From an uncultured Prevotellaceae bacterium (GTDB lineage: Bacteria; Bacteroidota; Bacteroidia; Bacteroidales; Muribaculaceae), in NCBI GenBank assembly GCA_937916085.1, contig CALGGO010000096.1, forward strand, positions 1 to 50,911: a DNA stretch of 50,911 nucleotides. Reading direction: 5' to 3'. The position numbers and the translations under genes were made by a program. Positions 31,573 through 39,072 of the stretch are shown here, one piece after another. Position 1 is the first letter of the stretch. Every line of letters begins with the position of its first letter. The notes beneath the pieces are model-generated. The model was not told the origin of the DNA. It saw only the letters and a program-made list of their open reading frames with translations, and made no database searches.

Positions 31573-34338
31573 TTAAATATCAAGTTCCTTTAAATATGCA
31601 ACCTCATTTTCAAGCATTTCACGCACCATCTGATAAGCGGGATCCTTTGCGTTTATACGGTCCAGCTCTATTGCACTCAGTTGTGCATAATGAGAAACGT
31701 ATCTCCTAAGGTTTGACTTGGGTGCTTGTATAATTGCGGTTACTGCGGGACGGCCCTGTTCAAGAATCATTTGCTGAATCCTTTCTTCTACTTCCTTGTC
31801 AAGACTGCGCATTTGGAACTGGTCGAAAGCAAGATCTCTTCTCTGTCCTAGTTCCAAGTAACCACCAGCAAGGATATCACCCTGATCAGATTCAATGTAA
31901 TATGTCTGCTTTGATTCGTCAAACTTGATGAACCCATAGACAATTGCACTTACCCAATTAGGAAGCACCCTGTCTTTTTCTTGCTTCGGCATGATATCAA
32001 ATCCTTCTACAATCATCCTCTGATTCCATTTTTCGTCCAAATAACACACAGGGAAAGATACGGATTTGAGCTTTTCATCAGCATCACTCATATAACCAAT
32101 CAAATTGTTAACTGCATATACTGGACTGTAACTCTGACTCTGGAAGAATGTAATTCTATCGGTCTCATGAGTTGTGGCGAAAGTAGGCTTAATAGCACCA
32201 AGAGTAAATTCGTCTAAATATTTCTCTTGAATTATACCAGCAGATAGTTCAAACACACCAATAGTGAAGACTGTAGTAAGTTCTTGCGCATGATCAAGAA
32301 AGCCCTGGGTATTGGTTGCCCATAGTGGACTGGACATTTCCTTGACCTTTGCAAAAATTTCCTTGAGTTGTTTATCAGACATCTTACTCATCTTCTGCTC
32401 AATAGAAACGTTTACGGCATTGATAACAGTTTGTTGATTCTTCGCAAATTCAAAGAATAAATCACAAAGTTCTTTCTCTGTCTTACCAATGAGGGTGTAA
32501 ATTGGATGTTTGTCTCTGAAGATAGCTGATGTCTGTTTTACTTCAGGAAGACTAAAATTGGCAACGTCAACAGAATGTAGATAAATCTGAAATTTTGAAT
32601 CAGATCTAGCAAGCTGCTGTATTGCGTTTATGTCCCTTCTCTGAATTCTCTCTGCTGCTTCAATGTTCGATTTGAGTACATTAATTTTTTGAGAAAGTTC
32701 ATTAATATATGTATCAAAGTCGGTGAAGAACTGAATAGCCCAGTTATGACGAAGAAGGTCGCGTTTCTGTGCAATATGTTCTGTAATTTTGTTTTGTAGA
32801 ACTTCTGCAGCATCTTTATCAAAAATCTTAAAAATACCAGTTCTGAGGGTCGAAATTTCAGCACTCCAGTCAAAACCGTATCCAAGACCTTTTTTAAGCT
32901 CGGAGGCCTCACTTATCATCTCGTCCTTACATATAGCAATGTCATCTGAAAGAGATTCAAGGAAAGCCTTTGCCGAACCAATACCATTCTGAGTGTTTAG
33001 AATTTCTTCGATTTTCTCATTAAGTCGAGCCTTTACATTTTCTAATTTCTTTGACTCGTTATCTCGCACTTCGTCAAGCACATTATTTGCCTCAGCTCCA
33101 GCGAATATATTCGCTTTTATTGTATTCTCGTCTGCATCCTTATCAATAACGACACTGAATGGAGCATACTTAGGGAGAATGTCATCGGTAAGAAGATCAA
33201 CATTATGTTCCTCGATTGCTACAGCCTCACTAGTTGTCCATGCGTTTACCTCTTTGAGAGCATCAATTGAGTTAGATTTACACAGTTCCTCACAAATCTG
33301 AGCTATGATTCCCATTGCAATAACATTACCAACAGCTTGATTATCATAAACTATTTCTGCGCTTCCAGCTGATACATAATGTGCTTCCTTGTCCCTAATG
33401 TTATAAACAAAACTGACATTATCAGTATTGTCCTTCACGCTGTCAACCTCATTCGATGGGAGAAACATACATCTACCGATAGAATCAGTTATGTCATCAA
33501 TGTTTTGGAATACAACTCCAGCCTTGTTAGTGTTATTGATAAGATATGCATCACCTATACCTTCATCAAGGTAATAGACTTTATCAAAATTGAAATCTAA
33601 CGCCTTTTGGTTGTCTTTAGGAAGATGATAGAGATAATCAAGTTCTCTGAGTGCACCATATGCATTCTGATAAACATTTGCGGATGCTGGCCCTGACACC
33701 ATGTGACGGAACACATCGGGCAGTACTATCCAAGGAGTAATCGAATAAGAAAGCCCACTATCTCGTAGGGTCTTTGCTATGAGGACAAGTATGTCAAGCA
33801 TCATGCCACTACCCGTACCTCCAGCCACGGAACCAACCACGTTCACCTTTATCGGATACTCCACACCATCTTTATTGGTGTCATAAACAAACCTACTCCC
33901 AATAGGCAGAGGCTTGCCGATTTCTATAACCTTGCTTGCTACACGTTTTTTAATTTCTGTTGCATTGTGCCTTGCGAGAAATCGACCACTACTTCTCACT
34001 TGACCAGCTCCCGTATTCTTTAGATTTGCAAGGAAAGAAACATTTCTTTTAGGAAGCCATTGAAATTTGGTTAAGTGATTGCGATAAATATCTAGGGCAC
34101 TTCCCGTAATTCCGCAGAAACAGATTTCATTCTCCGTAAACTTCACGTCCTTTCCTTTTCTAGTAGGGAGACTGGCATCACGAATCTTCTTGTCTGTATC
34201 AACTGCAAGAAAAGCTACCATAGGGGGCACATCCCCATATGCATCAACAAAGCACTGTTTGGCGCGGAGGATTGCTTTGACTCCAGTTCCTCCCAAACCC
34301 ACAAATAGAGTTCGTGTAATTTTAATGGTTTCTGGCAT
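31573..34338 (-). CDS. Tubulin/FtsZ-like GTPase (Tubulin_2, FtsZl-1 type)
   Basis: The protein has 921 residues, far longer than FtsZ (about 380). The tubulin nucleotide loops are clear: VGLGGTGVKAI at 13-23 (first loop), AVDTD at 45-49 (second) and the signature AGGTGSG at 172-178 (the GGGTGTG motif). I could not place a typical T7 loop (NxDxxD), which in FtsZ triggers hydrolysis on polymer formation. A helical, partly coiled middle (about 400-620) and a long C-terminal region follow. This size and layout match the tubulin-like PF13809/FtsZl-1 family, which was linked in the literature to membrane remodelling with VWA proteins. It lies 30 nt after the lipoprotein gene and 6 nt before the TGc gene. 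Confidence 0.88.
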   Translation of the reverse strand: MPETIKITRTLFVGLGGTGVKAILRAKQCFVDAYGDVPPMVAFLAVDTDKKIRDASLPTRKGKDVKFTENEICFCGITGSALDIYRNHLTKFQWLPKRNVSFLANLKNTGAGQVRSSGRFLARHNATEIKKRVASKVIEIGKPLPIGSRFVYDTNKDGVEYPIKVNVVGSVAGGTGSGMMLDILVLIAKTLRDSGLSYSITPWIVLPDVFRHMVSGPASANVYQNAYGALRELDYLYHLPKDNQKALDFNFDKVYYLDEGIGDAYLINNTNKAGVVFQNIDDITDSIGRCMFLPSNEVDSVKDNTDNVSFVYNIRDKEAHYVSAGSAEIVYDNQAVGNVIAMGIIAQICEELCKSNSIDALKEVNAWTTSEAVAIEEHNVDLLTDDILPKYAPFSVVIDKDADENTIKANIFAGAEANNVLDEVRDNESKKLENVKARLNEKIEEILNTQNGIGSAKAFLESLSDDIAICKDEMISEASELKKGLGYGFDWSAEISTLRTGIFKIFDKDAAEVLQNKITEHIAQKRDLLRHNWAIQFFTDFDTYINELSQKINVLKSNIEAAERIQRRDINAIQQLARSDSKFQIYLHSVDVANFSLPEVKQTSAIFRDKHPIYTLIGKTEKELCDLFFEFAKNQQTVINAVNVSIEQKMSKMSDKQLKEIFAKVKEMSSPLWATNTQGFLDHAQELTTVFTIGVFELSAGIIQEKYLDEFTLGAIKPTFATTHETDRITFFQSQSYSPVYAVNNLIGYMSDADEKLKSVSFPVCYLDEKWNQRMIVEGFDIMPKQEKDRVLPNWVSAIVYGFIKFDESKQTYYIESDQGDILAGGYLELGQRRDLAFDQFQMRSLDKEVEERIQQMILEQGRPAVTAIIQAPKSNLRRYVSHYAQLSAIELDRINAKDPAYQMVREMLENEVAYLKELDI

Positions 34339-34368
34339 AATATATATTTGTTATTTAAACTTATTGCT

Positions 34369-35259
34369 TTAGTTAATGTTAACCTTCAAATTATTATTTA
34401 TATCAATAATAGTTGCAGAACCAATTCCAGGCATGGGGTTGGGTGTAATCTGATATGTTCCCGTCTGAAATTTTGTAAGAATTCGATGACCTTTGCTTGG
34501 TTTGAATATGATTGGAGAAACGAAAGCAGGATGCGTTTTGTATAATATTCTTCCTGTCCAAAACCTATTCCATTTGGACTGTTTATTTTGATGCGATGCC
34601 GCCACCTCCACCATTCTTGCGCCTTTGAACTTGACAATTAGAGGCGCCATTCCAGGGACATTGAATGTTTTCTGAATTGAGCCAAATCTTGGGTAAAATA
34701 TTGGTTTTAAACAAACGAACCAAATGGCAAGTAATGCAATAATTGCAATTCCCATCCACATTAATACTTTTGCCAGAGGATTCATAGATTCTTTATAATT
34801 CAAAGTCCAGTTAAATGCATTAACTTGTTGGTTTGGTTTGAGTGGTTGCTCGTTAAGTCGCTCAAGATTGTGGCCAATAAGTTTAAGGTTCCCCTGATAC
34901 TTTCCTTCCTCGGCGTTAGGACTGAACATGAAGGAGATCTCTTTTGATTTCAAATCACTCTTTATGCGGAATTTGTTGTTCTTTAATTGTTCACCATCAA
35001 TAGTCACTTGCATTACATCGGTACCTATTGGGTTGCCATCTTTGTCAACAAACTGAAACTCTGCAAAGCATGCGGGATCTTTCTTTGCATCTTCACTAAA
35101 CTCAAAGTCAAAAGTTTTGGTTAAAGGTGTTGAATTTTCCTCTTCCCACAGGAAACTTGGATAATATTCAACAGTACCAAATGACACACTTCCATCTTTC
35201 TTGCATGATGCTAAGAAAATGAGAAATAGAGAGACCAGAATAAAATTTTGTCTTTTCAT
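34369..35259 (-). CDS. Lipoprotein with a membrane helix and cytoplasmic tail
   Basis: The protein has 296 residues. A lipobox LASC puts lipid on Cys19. Residues 20-160 are beta-rich and Ig-like in look (EISFMFSPNAEEGKYQGNLKL). A second hydrophobic helix at 163-185 (VLMWMGIAIIALLAIWF) would take the chain through the inner membrane, leaving about 110 residues in the cytoplasm (SIQKTFNVPGMAPLIVKFKG and on). If this topology is right, it bridges the periplasm and the cytoplasm where the tubulin-like protein acts. It overlaps the VWA gene start-to-stop by 4 nt, a sign of translational coupling. The family is not recognised. Confidence 0.7.
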   Translation of the reverse strand: MKRQNFILVSLFLIFLASCKKDGSVSFGTVEYYPSFLWEEENSTPLTKTFDFEFSEDAKKDPACFAEFQFVDKDGNPIGTDVMQVTIDGEQLKNNKFRIKSDLKSKEISFMFSPNAEEGKYQGNLKLIGHNLERLNEQPLKPNQQVNAFNWTLNYKESMNPLAKVLMWMGIAIIALLAIWFVCLKPIFYPRFGSIQKTFNVPGMAPLIVKFKGARMVEVAASHQNKQSKWNRFWTGRILYKTHPAFVSPIIFKPSKGHRILTKFQTGTYQITPNPMPGIGSATIIDINNNLKVNIN

Positions 35260-36275
35260 CGCACAGAGATTTTGAGTGAGCGTTCTGGTTTAAATTCACA
35301 CTTTATATCCACATTATCTGTTACCAAGAAATCAAACTTTCCGCCATTATTCATTGTCACGTTAAGATTGTGTGTAGCTGATTCTTTTGTGTTTGGTTTT
35401 GTTACCCATACTTTCAAGAATCGATCATTTTCAACAACTTCAACTTTCTTAACTTGATATGGGCAATCTCTTGGGAAAGTAGCATTAAATTCCTTACCTG
35501 CGATATTGCCATCTATTGCCAGGTAGAAGTAATCATCGTTTGTTGGATTATATTCCGTTGGAGGCTGTAGACGAATGAGATTAATGTTGACATCGGCAGT
35601 TTCCACTTTCCACAAATGGTCTTGTTTATCAACTACTTTTGATATTTCATCATCTTTTGCGTCTTTGTGAAGCATTACATAGAAACCATATACATTCTTT
35701 TCGCCATATCTTTTACCCCATTGTGGCAGAAATTCGTTTACAGCTCTACGATCTTTATCCTCGTCTTTGCCATCAGTCATTAAAAACATATATGTTATCT
35801 TATCAGGCGCAACACGATTTTTGAAAAAATCGTCAATTGGGACATAGTGAAAAGTCTTAGTGCTTCTATTCATTGGAAGTGCATCAATCTTAGCCTTTAG
35901 CTCATTCTTTCCTTGATTTGTAGCTTGATACACCAAAGGCTTCAACACTGGATTGGTAGAAGCATTGTCGGCAAAAGGTATTACGATAAGTTCAGTAGTT
36001 TCGTCCTTTACACCATCTATGGCTTTCTTTAGATTTGCACGTACTGTGTCCCAAAGCTCATACTGCTTCATTGAATAAGAACAATCTAAATAATACACTC
36101 TGCGTTCCTTTAGCTTTTGGGGAGCAGGAGGGGTTGTGGTTGCCACAAATGCAGCTTGGTTGCTTAAAGATGGTGAACTACTGCTATCATCCTTTTCCCC
36201 TCTGCAACCAGTGAAGCTAAAAGCTCCCGTGATTAAAATTAACATGACAATAATGAAAGAGATGTATTTTTTCAT
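35256..36275 (-). CDS. VWA-domain lipoprotein
   Basis: The start is placed at the ATG at 36273-36275 (MKKYISFIIVML), which gives a normal lipoprotein signal; the longer reading adds a non-hydrophobic stretch. Lipid would be on Cys24 in FTGC. After a Ser/Pro-rich linker, a von Willebrand A domain shows a full metal site: DCSYS at about 64-68 (DxSxS) and TDG at about 167-169. VWA domains hold protein partners through a metal ion. The first gene of the operon, it starts about 70 nt after the RNA-2 terminator and overlaps the next gene by 4 nt. It is thus the likely periplasmic partner in the tubulin-like system. Confidence 0.88.
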   Translation of the reverse strand: MKKYISFIIVMLILITGAFSFTGCRGEKDDSSSSPSLSNQAAFVATTTPPAPQKLKERRVYYLDCSYSMKQYELWDTVRANLKKAIDGVKDETTELIVIPFADNASTNPVLKPLVYQATNQGKNELKAKIDALPMNRSTKTFHYVPIDDFFKNRVAPDKITYMFLMTDGKDEDKDRRAVNEFLPQWGKRYGEKNVYGFYVMLHKDAKDDEISKVVDKQDHLWKVETADVNINLIRLQPPTEYNPTNDDYFYLAIDGNIAGKEFNATFPRDCPYQVKKVEVVENDRFLKVWVTKPNTKESATHNLNVTMNNGGKFDFLVTDNVDIKCEFKPERSLKISVR

Positions 36276-36340
36276 GATTGCATAATATTTTATCTCAGCT
36301 CCACAAGACAACGGTTTATGTTAGATATTCTATCAGAAGA

Positions 36341-36386
36341 CACACAAAAACAAAACGTGGAGCCAGGTCTAGTGCTCGGTTCCACG
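36341..36386 (-). terminator. Terminator of RNA-2
   Basis: On the minus strand CGTGGA (36381-36386) pairs with TCCACG (36356-36361), and the run TTTTGTTTTTG follows. It has the same form as the terminator of RNA-1. Confidence 0.75.
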
Positions 36387-36687
36387 ATTCGAAGGCTCTC
36401 GCATTGCCCTGCTTGTCGGAACGAGCAACGCTGAAAGCCCCACGTCGATGATATAATATAACTCGAATAAATCGAGCAATAAAAATCACCCAAGGGGCGT
36501 TCCCGTTGCTTTGCCTTTGACAAGCAGTTGTTGAACTTGCGAGATTCTCGAACCGTCAAAACCAAAGCGTTACAGAACGCCTGTTATTATATGTCTTTCC
36601 CACCCTCTGCCTCTACCGCCGACGGGCGGCAGCGCTTCGACGTGGGAACGTTTTGTAGAGTGCATGCGTGACCGCCACTGTGCTCTA
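36345..36687 (-). ncRNA. RNA-2: structured RNA of about 340 nt, family shared with RNA-1
   Basis: It is bounded by a -7 box (36693-36701) and a terminator. It holds the same blocks as RNA-1, in order: plus-strand TTGCGAGATT (36537-36546), TCACCCAA (36486-36493) and GGCTCTCGCATTGCC (36394-36408). The outer stem round the first block is here GTCAAAACCAAAGC (36555-36568) with GCTTTGCCTTTGAC (36508-36521), 12 of 14 pairs, unlike the stem of RNA-1 in sequence but equal in place. The 3' hairpin GGCUUUC...GAGAGCC pairs with G-U help. No tmRNA, RNase P or SRP hallmark is seen. It could be free-standing or an attenuating leader of the VWA-tubulin operon, whose first codon is about 70 nt downstream. 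Confidence 0.75.
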
Positions 36688-36692
36688 CGAGC

Positions 36693-36701
36693 GCAAAGTT
36701 A
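36693..36701 (-). promoter_or_regulatory. -7 box of RNA-2
   Basis: TAACTTTGC on the minus strand matches the consensus. The -33 region is AT-rich without a clear TTTG. Confidence 0.6.
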
Positions 36702-36791
36702 CGAAAAATTTCTTTATTTATATCAGTTCTAATATAAAATAATCGAAAAAAAAACTCATTTTATATTATTTTGCATATAATCTGGATAAAG

Positions 36792-36825
36792 AATGTCCTC
36801 AAAAGGAGTTCCTTTAGAGGACATT
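36792..36825. terminator. Hairpin terminator downstream of fbp
   Basis: A 9-bp stem AATGTCCTC (36792-36800) with GAGGACATT (36817-36825) and an inner AAAGG/CCTTT pairing. It lies 90 nt after the fbp stop codon. The following T run is short. Confidence 0.6.
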
Positions 36826-36914
36826 TATAGGTTATGTGAAACTGCCAAAACGAGTGGCGGCGATTACACTTGCCTCGTTAGCTTGTTCGCCTGTTAGCTT
36901 GTCAGCTCTATGTC

Positions 36915-38921
36915 TTACTTCTTGAGCGTGATGGGCTGGCGAGAGCGCTCGCTGATGTCGCCGTTGCGGTAGGCTTCGAGCAGGAGCTTGAGGTCGTTGA
37001 TTTGGTCCTCAAGTTCCTCGCCTATGTCGGTGTCTTTTACCATCATGCGGTGGTTGGTGAGCTCCACCATCTCGTAGGTTGACTTGATGTCCTGGCCTTC
37101 TTCCACAGCGCGAGTGATAGAAGTGAAGGGCTCGTGCTGCACAAGCTGGAAACCGCGGCTGTGATAAACGAGGGTGTAGCCGGCGATGCCAGTCTCGGGC
37201 TGATAGGCCTTAGAGAATCCGCCGTCAATCACCATGAGTTTGCCGCCTGCTTTCACGGGGTTCTCGCCCTTGATGGTCTTCACCGGCACATGGCCGTTGA
37301 TGATGTGGCGGAACTGTCCTTTCACCTCAAACTCGTCGAGGATTGAGTCCACCACGTTGGGGTCGTCGCGCAGGGTGTAATAATGGCCTTTCACCTCCTT
37401 GTGGGTAGCTTTGTCGGCGATAAAGTAGCGCTCAAATGTCGCCATCTTATCTTTGTCGAAGGCGGGAGAGTCCTTGCCGCACCACAAGTACCACACATAG
37501 TCGCCAGCAAACTCCTCGTTCTCCTTGCTGTCGCAGCCGAAGTAGGCGTCACGAATCAATGCGCCCACCTTCTTGAGCAGTGCACGACCGTGGTATTTCT
37601 CGCCCTGGATGGTGACGTCCTTGAGGGAGCCATCCTCGTTGAGAGGTATAGAGGCATGATATAGGAGGTTGCCGTTGATCACCTTATATACACAGCCGTA
37701 GCGGAAGAGGCAGCGCATGTGGGTGCGCAGCCTGCCACTGCCTGTGAAGGAGTTGTGCAGCTTCTCCACTATCTCCTCCTCCTCGGGAGTGAGGCGGTAG
37801 GGGTCTTTGGGGTCAACGGTTGGGAAGTTGGTGTCGGTCATCTCATAGTCCACGCCATCGATGGTGATGACCTTGCGCTCGTGGTCTATCTTGTCGAGAA
37901 GCAGACGGTCCTGCATCTCAAACTCCGGGCGGCGGTTGATGATTTGCGCCTCGAGCTTGAACTGGATGATGCTGATAGCCTTGTGCATCTTGGCGATGAG
38001 CGGCGCGAGCTTGTTGTTCTTGGCATCGCCCTTGGGGATAAACTTCTCGCAGGGGTCGTCGCCATAGGCGTCCATGGCGAACGTTGCCAGCGGCAGCATG
38101 TTGATGCCGTAGCCGTCTTCAAGCACTGCTTGGTTGCCGTAGCGCATGGCGATGCGTATCACGTTGGCGATGCAGCTGTCGTTGCCACTGGCGGCTCCCA
38201 TCCACAGTATGTCGTGGTTGCCCCACTGGATGTCGAAGTTGTGGTAGTTGCAGAGCACGTCCATAATCTTGTCGGGGCTGGGGCCGCGGTCAAACACGTC
38301 GCCGAGGATGTGCAGCTTGTCGATGGTGAGCTGCTGTATTAGGTAGCAGATGGTGATGATGAAATTGTCGGCACGCCCGGTGCTGATGATGGTCTGGACC
38401 ACCACATCGACGTAGGCCTGCTTGTTGCGGTCGTTGGCGTTCTCGTGAAGCAACTCCTGGATGATATAGGAGAAACTGCTGGGCAGCGCCTTGTTGACCT
38501 TTGAGCGGGTGTATTTCGACGACACGTTGCGGCACACCTTCACCAGACGGTTGATAGTGATAAAGTACCAGTCATCAAGTTCTTCACGGTCGTCGAAGCC
38601 ATTTTTCACCAGCTCAAGCTTACGCTCGGGATAGTAGATGAGCGTACACAACTCTTTTTGGGCACGAAGGCTCAGGGTGTCGTTGAAAATCTCGCCCACC
38701 TTGCGCTTGATGGTACCCGATGCGTTGCGCAGCACATGCTGGAACGCCTTGTACTCTCCGTGCAGGTCGGCAAGAAAATGCTCGGTGCCTTTAGGCAAGT
38801 TCAATATTGCCGAGAGGTTTATAATTTCGGTACTCGCCGTCGCCACATCGGGGAAATTGTGCGACAGCAATCTCAGGAATCTCAATTCGGCTTCTTTCTG
38901 CTCTTTCTTTGTCATTGCCAT
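36915..38921 (-). CDS. fbp: Class III fructose-1,6-bisphosphatase
   Basis: The protein has 668 residues, the typical size of the class III enzyme of Bacteroidetes and Firmicutes, unlike the 330-residue class I. Metallophosphoesterase motifs are visible: ADLHGE (51-56), GDVFDRG (207-213), WGNHD (233-237) and a later INGHVPV. It turns fructose 1,6-bisphosphate into fructose 6-phosphate in gluconeogenesis and needs divalent metal. It is cytoplasmic. It stands alone with its own terminator, between the two AT-rich operons. The start is either MAMTKKEQ or the second Met two codons on. Confidence 0.96.
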   Translation of the reverse strand: MAMTKKEQKEAELRFLRLLSHNFPDVATASTEIINLSAILNLPKGTEHFLADLHGEYKAFQHVLRNASGTIKRKVGEIFNDTLSLRAQKELCTLIYYPERKLELVKNGFDDREELDDWYFITINRLVKVCRNVSSKYTRSKVNKALPSSFSYIIQELLHENANDRNKQAYVDVVVQTIISTGRADNFIITICYLIQQLTIDKLHILGDVFDRGPSPDKIMDVLCNYHNFDIQWGNHDILWMGAASGNDSCIANVIRIAMRYGNQAVLEDGYGINMLPLATFAMDAYGDDPCEKFIPKGDAKNNKLAPLIAKMHKAISIIQFKLEAQIINRRPEFEMQDRLLLDKIDHERKVITIDGVDYEMTDTNFPTVDPKDPYRLTPEEEEIVEKLHNSFTGSGRLRTHMRCLFRYGCVYKVINGNLLYHASIPLNEDGSLKDVTIQGEKYHGRALLKKVGALIRDAYFGCDSKENEEFAGDYVWYLWCGKDSPAFDKDKMATFERYFIADKATHKEVKGHYYTLRDDPNVVDSILDEFEVKGQFRHIINGHVPVKTIKGENPVKAGGKLMVIDGGFSKAYQPETGIAGYTLVYHSRGFQLVQHEPFTSITRAVEEGQDIKSTYEMVELTNHRMMVKDTDIGEELEDQINDLKLLLEAYRNGDISERSRQPITLKK

Positions 38922-38953
38922 AAGTAAATGTTGTTTAAAAGGTAATTAGTTTA

Positions 38954-38988
38954 CAAAAGTACTGCTTTTCCCTTTACTAGCAAGCAAA
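38954..38988 (-). promoter_or_regulatory. Probable fbp promoter
   Basis: On the minus strand TACTTTTG (38954-38961) has TTTG (38985-38988) 23 nt upstream, a little far. The ATG is about 33 nt downstream. Confidence 0.45.
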
Positions 38989-39027
38989 AATCGGTATTTT
39001 TCTGCCTATAGCAATATGCTAACGGTA

Positions 39028-39045
39028 TTAACCCAAATCGGTCAT
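39028..39045. repeat. Single arm of the interspersed AACCCAAATCG element
   Basis: TTAACCCAAATCGGTCAT matches the right arm at 20764-20785, read on the opposite strand, in 17 of 18 positions. Here no second arm is present. It lies 28 nt after the stop of the phosphoesterase gene. Confidence 0.65.
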
Positions 39046-39072
39046 CATGCGACAATAGGATGTTTTTTAGGT

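Noticed and set aside
36290..36565. 91-residue minus-strand frame within RNA-2
   Set aside because: It covers the conserved RNA blocks and terminator, lacks protein-like composition, and has no match in RNA-1.
5573..36687. RNA-1 and RNA-2 as tmRNA, RNase P RNA or SRP RNA
   Set aside because: None of their hallmark sequences (tRNA-like end with CCA, GAGGAAAGTCC, the SRP tetraloop region) was found.
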